This document shows, one piece after another, positions 1-6,754 of a DNA stretch of 29,025 nucleotides. A model generated the notes under the pieces. It did no database searches. It saw only the letters and a list, made by a program, of their open reading frames with translations, and was not told the origin of the DNA. This DNA is from an uncultured Eubacteriales bacterium. GTDB taxonomy: Bacteria; Bacillota; Clostridia; Lachnospirales; Lachnospiraceae. Positions within the stretch are counted from its first letter, which is position 1, and each line of letters begins with the position of its first letter. Position numbers and translations under genes: made by a program. The stretch spans positions 1-29,025 of the forward strand of contig UQYF01000036.1 in NCBI GenBank assembly GCA_900545175.1, in the 5' to 3' direction.

Positions 1-40
1 TGGAGCTGACCAATACTAATAGGTCGAGGGCTTGACCAGA
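1..40 (+). rRNA. 23S ribosomal RNA, 3' end (partial)
   Basis: The first bases match the conserved 3' terminus of bacterial 23S rRNA: a GAGCTGACCAATACTAATAG block followed by GTCGAGGGCTTGACC. The rest of the gene lies left of the window. The exact mature 3' end is estimated. No 5S rRNA gene follows; a terminator comes about 60 bases later. Confidence 0.93.
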
Positions 41-100
41 AATGGTTCAGGTTAAAATATCTGATAGTTTAATGTGTGGTTTTGAAGGAACAAGAATTTT

Positions 101-129
101 AACCGTAGCCGATGTGCTGCGGTTTTTTT
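101..129 (+). terminator. Rho-independent terminator of the rRNA operon
   Basis: AACCGTAGC (101-109) pairs with GCTGCGGTT (116-124) around a six-base loop, with one T-G wobble. A run of T up to 129 follows. It closes the rRNA operon directly after 23S. Confidence 0.85.
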
Positions 130-242
130 GATTGAAAGATAATGAACATAGGAAGGAAGCCGGATATACTATGAGGCTTTCGGATTTAAAGGGAAGTGGC
201 GGTAATGTTTGTAAGTTTATTAAAAAAAAGGAAAAAATAAAC

Positions 243-271
243 TATCAATTCATTAACGTTTGTGATACAAT
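243..271 (+). promoter_or_regulatory. Possible promoter of cheV
   Basis: A TACAAT -10 box (266-271) carries an extended TG at 263-264, about 57 bases before the chosen cheV start. The hexamer 17 bases further upstream, TATCAA (243-248), is a poor -35 match, so the extended -10 would have to carry recognition. No convincing sigma-28 type flagellar/chemotaxis promoter was seen. Confidence 0.35.
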
Positions 272-328
272 ATAGGAAAATAGTACAGAAATGTTATGAC
301 AAAAGAAATTATAGCTTGGAGGTTATTT

Positions 329-1237
329 ATGGATACTAATATTTTACTTGAGAATGGAACGAATGAACTTGAAGTTCTTGAATTCGTTATTGGCAATAAT
401 CACTATGGAATCAATGTAGCTAAGGTGAAGGAGATTGTTAATTTTCAGAAGGTCACACCGGTGCCTAACGCTCATCCTTCTGTAGAAGGTATTTTTATGC
501 CAAGAGATACAATGATAACAGTTGTGAAGCTTGCTAATGTACTCCACCTGCCTGATTCAGACGATCCTAAGAATGATATGTTAATCAACACTAACTTCAA
601 TAAGCTTAATGTGGCTTTCCATGTACATAAGATTGTTGGAATTCATCGTGTGTCATGGGCGGATATCATTACGCCCGATGCGACAATCAATTCAGCAGAA
701 TCAGGAATAGCTACAGGTATCATAAAGGTTGAGGGAAGACTTATAATTATTCTTGATTTTGAGAGAATTGTATCCGATATAAGCCCTGAGACCGGTCTTA
801 AGGTTTCTGATATTTCCAGATTGGGAACAAGAGATAGAAATAATTCTCCTATTGTACTGGCAGAGGACTCTATGCTTCTTATGAAGCTTATCACAGATTC
901 ACTTGAGAAGGCAGGATACACTAATCTCATTAAGTGTGTGAATGGACAGGAAGCATGGAATTACCTGCAGAATATTGAGAAAAAGTCTGGTGGAGATGTA
1001 ACTAAGTATGTTAAATGCATAGTTACAGATATTGAGATGCCGATTATGGATGGACATAGACTTACGAAGCTTGTAAAGACTGATGATGAGCTTAAGGATA
1101 TCCCTGTTATCATTTTCTCGTCCCTTATTAATGAGGAGATGAGACGTAAGGGTGAGCAGCTCGGTGCAGATATGCAGCTCTCCAAGCCTGAGATAGGCTC
1201 CCTTGTAGAAGCAATAGACAAATTGATTTTAAAATAA
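329..1237 (+). CDS. cheV: CheV-type chemotaxis coupling protein (CheW domain + receiver)
   Basis: Couples chemoreceptors to the CheA kinase in the cytoplasm, with a phosphorylatable receiver domain that is thought to tune adaptation. Residues about 12-155 form a CheW-like domain. Residues about 173-300 form a response-regulator receiver: acidic pair E179-D180, phospho-acceptor D234 in VTDIEMP, S264/S265 in IIFSSL and K286 in LSKPE, all expected positions. The start at 329 is chosen over an in-frame upstream ATG at 296 because GGAGG (318-322) sits six bases before it; this gives 302 residues, usual for CheV. It is monocistronic, between the rRNA terminator and its own terminator. Its presence suggests the organism is motile, although no other chemotaxis or flagellar gene lies in the window. 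Confidence 0.92.
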   Translation: MDTNILLENGTNELEVLEFVIGNNHYGINVAKVKEIVNFQKVTPVPNAHPSVEGIFMPRDTMITVVKLANVLHLPDSDDPKNDMLINTNFNKLNVAFHVHKIVGIHRVSWADIITPDATINSAESGIATGIIKVEGRLIIILDFERIVSDISPETGLKVSDISRLGTRDRNNSPIVLAEDSMLLMKLITDSLEKAGYTNLIKCVNGQEAWNYLQNIEKKSGGDVTKYVKCIVTDIEMPIMDGHRLTKLVKTDDELKDIPVIIFSSLINEEMRRKGEQLGADMQLSKPEIGSLVEAIDKLILK

Positions 1238-1290
1238 ACAAAATCTTTATCTGATTCCTATAATTAAATAGCTTTACATTTAATTGTGTC

Positions 1291-1318
1291 AAAAGAGTCG
1301 CTGTCCGGCGGCTTTTTT
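1291..1318 (+). terminator. Terminator downstream of cheV
   Basis: AAAAGAGTCGC pairs with GCGGCTTTTTT around a short CTGTCCG-type loop, allowing two G-T wobbles. The T tract forms the 3' arm and tail. Confidence 0.8.
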
Positions 1319-1363
1319 GATTTGTAAAATAGATATGCGAAGTATCGATTTTATATGAATAAG

Positions 1364-1390
1364 AAGCAAAAGCGGATTGCCAACATCATT
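1364..1390 (+). repeat. Dispersed 27-base intergenic repeat, copy 1
   Basis: Begins AAGCAAAAGCGGATTGCC and ends ATCATT. It matches 24 of 27 bases of 6658-6684. Here the ATCATTT end pairs with AAATGAT just downstream around a GTATAC core, so the repeat forms one arm of a hairpin. Confidence 0.6.
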
Positions 1391-1646
1391 TGTATACAAA
1401 AATGATTACTATTCAGATGACGTTAGCATAAAGTAAACAGATATGTATGCTTGTGAACAGAGAAATTTCTTATTCGTAAAGTGGCGTAAATGGACTGTCT
1501 TTTATATGAGCAAAATACGAGAAAAAATAGCTGCGTAGCAGTGGGAAGGCACATATCAATATGTGGTTTTGCGAATATATGGTACAGAGTTATGAATAGT
1601 TATTTAAAATCTTATATATGAATGGAATGATTTGGATAAGTATTTC

Positions 1647-1675
1647 TTGTGAAAAAAAACAACACATGTTATAAT
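1647..1675 (+). promoter_or_regulatory. Strong sigma-A promoter for the 1749-hisH unit
   Basis: TTGTGA (1647-1652), a 17-base spacer and a perfect TATAAT (1670-1675) preceded by an extended TG (1667-1668). It predicts a leader of roughly 65 bases before the GTG start at 1749. Confidence 0.75.
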
Positions 1676-1748
1676 AAAACAAATTGTTTTTGCAGCAGTT
1701 ATTTAGCTATGAATTTACAATAAATTAATACAGATGAGGTGAAGCAAC

Positions 1749-3245
1749 GTGGCAGAAAATAATGATGACCAGTACCTTGATGAGCTTTTAAATTCATTGA
1801 GAAGCAGTAATGATGATGGCAGCGATGCTCTAAGTGATAAAAATGAGAATTTGCCGGCGGATGCGGGTCAGAATAATCGTGATGACAAGTTGATTATTGA
1901 TGACAGCAGCCAGATGGAAGATAATGATAAAAGCCAGGATAATACGCAGAATGACGATGATATATTTGCTTTGGAAGATAATGGCGAAGAACAGGATGTT
2001 AACCAGCCTATAGAGGAAGATAATGAAGATTATGATGAACAGAGTTCGGCAAATGGCAGTGAAGATAATGACAGTTTAATGGATATGTTTAATCAGCTTA
2101 ACGGTGATGTAATGCATACGGATGATAGTAATGCTGATACAGATGCTTCTCAAGCTTCATCGGATGCTGAACAGGAAAATGGTGATGACAATGCTGAATC
2201 GGATATAATAACGCTTACCGATGATGAAGATAATAGTAAAGCCTATAGTGAGCCTGTAGATGATGATTCGAAGCCAAATGCTGATAATCAGCCGAATAAG
2301 GAAGACAGTATAGAAAATACAGAAAAATTAAGTGATGCTAAGTCCGCAGCAAAGAATGCCAAGGAAGAAAAGGCTGAAGCTGCCAGAAAAGAAAAAGAAG
2401 CTAAGAAAGAGGAAAAGGAAAGAAAAAAGGCAGAAAAAAAAGCAAAAAAGGAACAGAAAAAGGCAGAGAAAGCTGCAAAGAAGAATAAAAACAAATCTGA
2501 ATCTGAAAATGAGTCTGTTGATGGCGCATCACAGGGTAATGTTGATTTGATAGACAGACTTTATAACGATGAAGAAGCCTCTGGCGGTTCTTCTGATGAT
2601 GATTTAGACAGCATCCCTGAGCGTGAGGAGGAGACGAAGCCTAAGAAGAAAAAAGAAAAGAAAAAGAAAGAGCCTAAGCCTAAGAAGCCTAAAAAAGAGA
2701 AAGTAAAAAAAGAGAAGAAGCCTGCACAGCCTTCCGAGCTTGTAAAAGTGACAAAGGGAACATTTATAGGAATGTTCATCACAATAGTGCTTATAGTAGG
2801 AATTGTCTATTTGGGAACGAGCTTTGTGTCATATGGAATAACAGTAAGTCAGGCGAAAGAGCATTTCAATAATGGCAAGTTTGATCAGGCATTTGATAGT
2901 ATATCAGGAATTAATATAAGAAAGTCGGATGAGAATACATACTATGCTATAAGGACTGTTGCGAGTGTATATGTTGATTACTGCTCATATATTAATTACG
3001 ATAAGGCAGGAATGAAGTTTGAAGCTTTAGATGCACTTATAAAAGGGCTTCAGCATTATGATGAGTATTATTCGGATGCTGAGAAGTATGAGGTACTCGA
3101 CCAGTATGATGCTGTAAAGAATCAAATTTTATCAGAGCTTTCAAGCTATGGAATTTCAGAGGATGATGCTGTTTACTATGGAAGCCTTGAAAATGAACAG
3201 CAGTATAGAGAGATTCTGAGCGACATCGGAGAGGTAACAGAATGA
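1749..3245 (+). CDS. Charge-segregated single-pass membrane protein of unknown function
   Basis: Not recognised as a named family. The 498 residues fall into visible blocks: a highly acidic Asp/Glu/Asn/Ser-rich stretch (about 1-190), a Lys/Glu/Ala heptad-like stretch (about 192-255) likely helical or coiled coil, a short acidic piece, then a Lys/Pro block (about 293-333). One transmembrane helix follows (about 337-360), then a 130-residue globular tail rich in Tyr, Asp and helix-forming residues that looks TPR-like. The positive block just before the membrane helix predicts a cytoplasmic N-terminus and an outside C-terminus. The start is GTG with GAGGT (1736-1740) eight bases upstream. Its TGA overlaps the hisH ATG in an ATGA, so the two are probably translationally coupled. 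That does not by itself imply a role in histidine synthesis. The low-complexity N-terminus is likely disordered. Confidence 0.8.
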   Translation: MAENNDDQYLDELLNSLRSSNDDGSDALSDKNENLPADAGQNNRDDKLIIDDSSQMEDNDKSQDNTQNDDDIFALEDNGEEQDVNQPIEEDNEDYDEQSSANGSEDNDSLMDMFNQLNGDVMHTDDSNADTDASQASSDAEQENGDDNAESDIITLTDDEDNSKAYSEPVDDDSKPNADNQPNKEDSIENTEKLSDAKSAAKNAKEEKAEAARKEKEAKKEEKERKKAEKKAKKEQKKAEKAAKKNKNKSESENESVDGASQGNVDLIDRLYNDEEASGGSSDDDLDSIPEREEETKPKKKKEKKKKEPKPKKPKKEKVKKEKKPAQPSELVKVTKGTFIGMFITIVLIVGIVYLGTSFVSYGITVSQAKEHFNNGKFDQAFDSISGINIRKSDENTYYAIRTVASVYVDYCSYINYDKAGMKFEALDALIKGLQHYDEYYSDAEKYEVLDQYDAVKNQILSELSSYGISEDDAVYYGSLENEQQYREILSDIGEVTE

Positions 3246-3850
3246 TAGCTATTATAGATTACGATGCAGGAAATTTAAGAAGTGTGGAAAAGGCTCTTGA
3301 AGCTATAGGTGAAAAGGCAGTTGTGACAAGAAACAGTGACGAGATTTTGTCGGCTGATAAAGTAATTTTACCTGGTGTAGGGTCATTTGGTGACGCTATG
3401 GGAAGGCTTCGTGAGTATGGTCTTGTAGATACACTTCATGAGGTGGCAGATTCGGGAAAACCATTCCTTGGCATATGCCTTGGACTTCAGCTCTTATTCA
3501 GACGTAGTGACGAGTCGGACGGTGTTGAGGGTCTTTCAATTCTTCCGGGTGAGATACTCAGGATTCCGGATGCACCGGGAATTAAGATACCTCATATCGG
3601 ATGGAATTCACTTAAGGTAGCGCCAAAAGCACGTATTTTTGAAGGCCTTAGAGAAAATCCATATGTATATTTTGTACATTCATATTATCTTAAGGCGGAT
3701 GATGAGAACATTGTTGCAGCAACTACAGAGTATGGTGGTACAATAATTCATGCTTCTGTACAGAAAGATAATATATATGCGTGCCAGTTTCATCCTGAAA
3801 AAAGCAGCACTGTGGGGCTGCAGATTCTTAAGAATTTTGCAGCGTTATAG
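3242..3850 (+). CDS. hisH: Imidazole glycerol phosphate synthase, glutaminase subunit HisH
   Basis: Class I glutamine amidotransferase subunit that hydrolyses glutamine and channels ammonia to HisF in step five of histidine biosynthesis. It shows the glutaminase nucleophile C79 in GICLGLQ, with H184 and E186 in FHPEKS completing the catalytic triad. PGVGSFGDAM near residue 44 is the family's oxyanion-strand region. The length of 202 residues is normal. The ATG overlaps the preceding stop by four bases, so it probably depends on upstream translation. hisF follows after a 202-base gap rather than being directly abutted, and the other his genes are not in the window. Confidence 0.96.
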   Translation: MIAIIDYDAGNLRSVEKALEAIGEKAVVTRNSDEILSADKVILPGVGSFGDAMGRLREYGLVDTLHEVADSGKPFLGICLGLQLLFRRSDESDGVEGLSILPGEILRIPDAPGIKIPHIGWNSLKVAPKARIFEGLRENPYVYFVHSYYLKADDENIVAATTEYGGTIIHASVQKDNIYACQFHPEKSSTVGLQILKNFAAL

Positions 3851-3932
3851 GGTTGATTATGCTAAATGGAGATTATATGCTGTTTAACAGGGTGATGTTA
3901 TAGCAATAAAGTGTTACAGTGTAATGCCTGTG

Positions 3933-3960
3933 TTGAATAGAAATAATTATGTTATATAGT
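3933..3960 (+). promoter_or_regulatory. Possible promoter for hisF
   Basis: TTGAAT (3933-3938) and TATAGT (3955-3960) are 16 bases apart, inside the 202-base hisH-hisF gap. This would give hisF its own start site, but readthrough from the upstream unit is equally possible. Confidence 0.4.
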
Positions 3961-4052
3961 AATGTTTGCGGCATAAATGATATTGCTGTGAAGCCAGCCT
4001 ATAGAATTGAGATTTTTACTGCATTCTATATTGATAATAGAGAGGACAGTCT

Positions 4053-4814
4053 ATGTTTACTAAAAGAATAATACCATGTCTTGATGTTAATAATGGAAGA
4101 GTTGTCAAGGGGACTAATTTTGTTAATCTGCGCGATGCGGGAGATCCGGTTGAAGTGGCGGCTCTTTATGATAAAGCTGGTGCGGATGAGCTTGTTTTTC
4201 TGGATATTACGGCATCATCTGACAGAAGAGAGACTATAGTTGACCTTGTCAGAAAGGTCGCTGAGAAGGTGTTTATTCCATTTACTGTCGGTGGAGGAAT
4301 AAGGACAGTAGATGATTTTAGGAATCTGTTGAGAGAGGGCGCTGATAAAATTTCAATCAATTCGTCAGCGATTGATAATCCACGTCTTATAAGTGATGCG
4401 GCAGATAAGTTCGGCAGTCAGTGTGTTGTCGTTGCAATCGATGCGAAGAGAAGGACTGACAGAAGCGGTTGGAATATCTACAAGATGGGTGGCAGAGTCG
4501 ATACAGGTATTGATGCACTCGAATGGGCGATGAAGGCTAATAAGCTTGGTGCAGGGGAGATTCTTCTTACCAGTATGGACTGTGACGGAGTGAAGCAGGG
4601 ATATGACATCGAACTTACAAGAACAATAGCTGAGAATGTGTCTATTCCGGTTATTGCTTCGGGCGGAGCCGGGAATATGGAACACTTTTATGATGCGTTG
4701 ACAGAAGGAAAAGCGGATGCAGCACTTGCGGCTTCACTTTTTCATTATAAAGAGCTTGAGATATCGGATCTCAAGAAATATCTTGCACAACGAGGCGTAT
4801 CGGTGAGAATGTAA
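4053..4814 (+). CDS. hisF: Imidazole glycerol phosphate synthase, cyclase subunit HisF
   Basis: TIM-barrel cyclase that uses HisH-derived ammonia to convert PRFAR into imidazole glycerol phosphate and AICAR. The two catalytic aspartates are at the canonical positions: D11 in IPCLDVNNGRVVKG and D130 in VVVAIDAKR. Phosphate-binding glycines occur in TVGGGIRT (about 78-85) and IASGGAGN. The length of 253 residues is typical. A GAGAGGAC ribosome binding site lies about six bases before the ATG. With HisH it makes the complete heterodimer, but no hisA, hisI or hisE is adjacent. Confidence 0.97.
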   Translation: MFTKRIIPCLDVNNGRVVKGTNFVNLRDAGDPVEVAALYDKAGADELVFLDITASSDRRETIVDLVRKVAEKVFIPFTVGGGIRTVDDFRNLLREGADKISINSSAIDNPRLISDAADKFGSQCVVVAIDAKRRTDRSGWNIYKMGGRVDTGIDALEWAMKANKLGAGEILLTSMDCDGVKQGYDIELTRTIAENVSIPVIASGGAGNMEHFYDALTEGKADAALAASLFHYKELEISDLKKYLAQRGVSVRM

Positions 4815-4848
4815 TGCGTTATATTGCCGGAAGCATATGTCTGATAAA

Positions 4849-4878
4849 ATGACAAATGTTCGAAAAGTATAATATAAT
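4849..4878 (+). promoter_or_regulatory. Possible promoter upstream of the repeat array and ung
   Basis: ATGACA (4849-4854) and TATAAT (4873-4878) with an 18-base spacer. If used, the whole repeat array would be the 5' leader of ung. The TATAAT belongs to the first repeat unit and recurs in the other two units (4951-4954 region and 5055-5058 region) without clear -35 boxes, so it may only be repeat sequence. Confidence 0.3.
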
Positions 4879-4947
4879 GAATGCAAGCGAGTTAACATGC
4901 TTGCATGATTAACGTGTGATGAAATTATTGAGTGAGCTATGCTCACA
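4872..4947 (+). repeat. Structured intergenic repeat, unit A
   Basis: Begins ATATAATGAATGCAAGCGAG. It contains a hairpin in which GTTAA (4891-4895) pairs with TTAAC (4909-4913) around an inner CATGC-TT-GCATG helix, and a second perfect hairpin GTGAGC-TAT-GCTCAC (4932-4946). Unit A is the shorter, most diverged member of a three-unit tandem array. Confidence 0.75.
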
Positions 4948-5051
4948 ATATAATGAGCGCAAGAGAGCCAACATGCTTGCATGATTGGCGAACGGCGAAT
5001 TGGATCATGATAGTTGCGAAGCAACGGTAAGCACAGAAGGTGCGAATCATG
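4948..5051 (+). repeat. Structured intergenic repeat, unit B
   Basis: Begins ATATAATGAGCGCAAGAGAG. GCCAA (4967-4971) pairs with TTGGC (4985-4989) around the same inner CATGC-TT-GCATG helix. The conserved GCGAACGGCGAA linker follows. A branched structure comes next: outer ATCATGAT copies (5004-5011 and 5046-5053) enclose the GTTGC-GAA-GCAAC (5013-5025) and GCAC/GTGC (5031-5043) stems. Confidence 0.75.
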
Positions 5052-5131
5052 ATATAATGAGCGCAAGCGAGCCATAGGGAGCTTGCTCACTTTTGGCGAA
5101 CGGCGAAGTGATCGAGTGATGAAATCACGAA
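5052..5131 (+). repeat. Structured intergenic repeat, unit C
   Basis: Begins ATATAATGAGCGCAAGCGAG. GCCA (5071-5074) pairs with TGGC (5094-5097) around an altered inner helix GAGC-TT-GCTC (5079-5088). The GCGAACGGCGAA linker is repeated, and GTGAT (5108-5112) pairs with ATCAC (5124-5128). It ends about 36 bases before the ung start. Confidence 0.75.
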
Positions 5132-5167
5132 ATAATAAAAATAGTCTAGAATTAATTGGAGATAAAA

Positions 5168-5848
5168 ATGTCACAGATTAGCAATGACTGGCTTGAAGCT
5201 CTAAAACTGGAGTTTGCAAAGCCATATTATAGAGAATTATATAAGTTCGTGGACAGTGAATATAGAAAAGGAGTTGTCTACCCACCGTCAGATGATATAT
5301 TTAATGCATTTAATTTCACACCGCTTAAAGATGTGAAAGTGCTTATATTAGGTCAGGATCCATATCACAATGAGTTGCAGGCACATGGTCTTAGCTTTTC
5401 TGTTCTTCCGCAGCAGAGAGATATTCCGCCATCACTTCAGAATATATATCAGGAGCTTCATGACGACCTTGGCTGTTATATTCCCGATAATGGATATCTG
5501 AAAAAGTGGGCTGATCAGGGTGTGTTGCTACTCAATACTGTACTGACTGTTCGTGCTCATCAGGCAAATTCGCATCAGGGACATGGCTGGGAACAGTTTA
5601 CGGATGCTGTTATCGAAGCGGTTAACGCACAGGATAGACCGATAGTATATATGCTTTGGGGCAGACCGGCACAGAGCAAGATACCGATGCTTACAAATCC
5701 TAAGCATTTGATACTCAAGGCACCACATCCGAGTCCATTATCAGCCTATAGAGGATTTTTCGGCTGCAAGCATTTTAGTCAGGCTAATGAGTTTTTGAAA
5801 GAGCATGGAGTTGCGCCTATCGACTGGCAGATTCCTAATATACGATAA
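5168..5848 (+). CDS. ung: Uracil-DNA glycosylase (family 1)
   Basis: Excises uracil from DNA as the first step of base excision repair. The water-activating motif GQDPYH holds catalytic D64, and the second signature HPSPLSAYRGFFG holds H187. The length of 226 residues is typical for family 1 UDG. The start at 5168 is preferred to an upstream TTG at 5156, because GGAG (5158-5161) lies six bases before the ATG and the TTG would overlap that site. The gene stands alone between the repeat array and a strong terminator. Confidence 0.97.
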   Translation: MSQISNDWLEALKLEFAKPYYRELYKFVDSEYRKGVVYPPSDDIFNAFNFTPLKDVKVLILGQDPYHNELQAHGLSFSVLPQQRDIPPSLQNIYQELHDDLGCYIPDNGYLKKWADQGVLLLNTVLTVRAHQANSHQGHGWEQFTDAVIEAVNAQDRPIVYMLWGRPAQSKIPMLTNPKHLILKAPHPSPLSAYRGFFGCKHFSQANEFLKEHGVAPIDWQIPNIR

Positions 5849-5881
5849 GCCATTGATAAAATACAATTAATTATAGTCATT

Positions 5882-5920
5882 AAATCGTTGTATGCTAAAT
5901 GTGGTGTACAACGATTTTTA
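5882..5920 (+). terminator. Terminator downstream of ung
   Basis: A perfect 11-bp stem, AAATCGTTGTA (5882-5892) with TACAACGATTT (5907-5917), has a 14-base loop and ends in a T run. Confidence 0.85.
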
Positions 5921-5995
5921 TATTATTGGGTTCGGGTGTCAAAATATGCTGCTTTTGGCTGGAAATATATTTTATAAAATGATAGAAAGGCATAT

Positions 5996-6589
5996 ATGAA
6001 CTACTATATAAGCGATTTACATTTGTTTCATGATAATTCAATAAAGTTTGACAAGCGACCATTTGTGAATCTTGAGAGCATGCATAGCACAATAGTGTCT
6101 AACTGGAATGCAAGAGTGACCAATGGCGACAGTGTGTATATACTTGGTGATATGAGTATGCGTGGAAGAAATGAAGATTTGATTGCGTTGGTCGCTATAT
6201 TGAAAGGGAAAAAGATACTTGTAAAAGGAAATCACGATGATGTGTCAGATTATAGATACAGCAGGCTTTTTGCCGAGATTTGTGATTATAAGGAAATCCA
6301 TGACAGTATTGGAGGAAGAAATGTCAATCTGGTTCTGAGCCATTATCCGATATTCAGTTGGAAGGATATGGGAAGAGGGACGGTGCTGTTATATGGTCAT
6401 ACGCATGATAGCGATGAGGACAGGTATTATCAGAAGTGTATTGCAGGAATGTATTCAAATGAGTGCCGTCATGTGAAAGAGGAGACAGGCGCTGCAAGGG
6501 CATATAATGTAGGATGCATGAAGCAATGGATGAATTACTCACCCAGAACTTTGAAGGAAATTCTTGATTACAATGATATCATTGACTGA
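5996..6589 (+). CDS. Calcineurin-like metallophosphoesterase
   Basis: A compact 197-residue binuclear metallophosphoesterase, predicted cytoplasmic because it has no signal peptide or membrane helix. All core motifs are visible in order: DLH (D7, H9), GDMS (51-54), GNHD (78-81), SHYPI (115-119) and GHTHD (134-138). These ligate the two metals. The substrate cannot be told from sequence; small members of this group include phosphodiesterases acting on nucleotides or on nucleic acid ends. GAAAGG (5985-5990) lies five bases before the ATG. It sits between the ung terminator and a weak terminator and is probably monocistronic. Confidence 0.88.
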   Translation: MNYYISDLHLFHDNSIKFDKRPFVNLESMHSTIVSNWNARVTNGDSVYILGDMSMRGRNEDLIALVAILKGKKILVKGNHDDVSDYRYSRLFAEICDYKEIHDSIGGRNVNLVLSHYPIFSWKDMGRGTVLLYGHTHDSDEDRYYQKCIAGMYSNECRHVKEETGAARAYNVGCMKQWMNYSPRTLKEILDYNDIID

Positions 6590-6600
6590 ACGAATATACC

Positions 6601-6627
6601 GGACTGATGAAATGTGCAGTTTTTTTG
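6601..6627 (+). terminator. Weak terminator after the phosphoesterase gene
   Basis: GGACTG (6601-6606) can pair with CAGTTT (6617-6622), with two wobbles, and a run of T follows to 6627. The stem is short, so termination may be partial. Confidence 0.35.
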
Positions 6628-6657
6628 TGCTTTAGACAGTGACCTTATGTGAGCAGG

Positions 6658-6684
6658 AAGCAAAAGCAGATTGCGAATATCATT
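6658..6684 (+). repeat. Dispersed 27-base intergenic repeat, copy 2
   Basis: Begins AAGCAAAAGCAGATTGCG and ends ATCATT; 24 of 27 bases match 1364-1390. As in copy 1, its ATATCATT end is complemented just downstream (GATGATAT, about 6700-6707), so a hairpin is kept although the loop differs. It lies just before the transporter gene. Confidence 0.6.
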
Positions 6685-6754
6685 AACCGGAATTATGCGG
6701 ATGATATATATGTATATTGAATTTTTGAATAACAGAAGATAGAGAGGATAATCT

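Larger units (their letters stand above)
1319..1748 (+). other. Gene-free 430-base intergenic region with inverted repeats
   Basis: No plausible coding frame was found. Contents: one copy of a dispersed 27-base repeat (1364-1390); a perfect 7-bp hairpin CACATAT-CA-ATATGTG (1550-1565); a long-range 9-base inverted pair GAATAAGAA (1357-1365) with TTCTTATTC (1467-1475); a small GCTGC-GTA-GCAG hairpin near 1530; and a strong promoter at 1647-1675. It could be a structured non-coding RNA or a decayed mobile repeat; the sequence alone does not decide. Confidence 0.5.

Noticed and set aside
171..275. 34-codon frame starting MRLSDLKGSGG between the rRNA terminator and cheV
   Set aside because: The first residues recall the start of YlmC/YmxH-type sporulation proteins, but the frame ends after 34 codons, overlaps the putative cheV promoter and lacks a well-spaced ribosome binding site. 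It is at most a remnant, likely chance.
4872..5131. CRISPR array
   Set aside because: Units are imperfect, contiguous and of unequal length (76, 104 and 80 bases), with no unique spacers and no cas genes.
4734..5174. 146-codon minus-strand frame over the hisF end and repeat array
   Set aside because: Its sequence is dictated by the structured repeats (HA-C/S and YHD-like motifs), it overlaps hisF, and it has no ribosome binding site.
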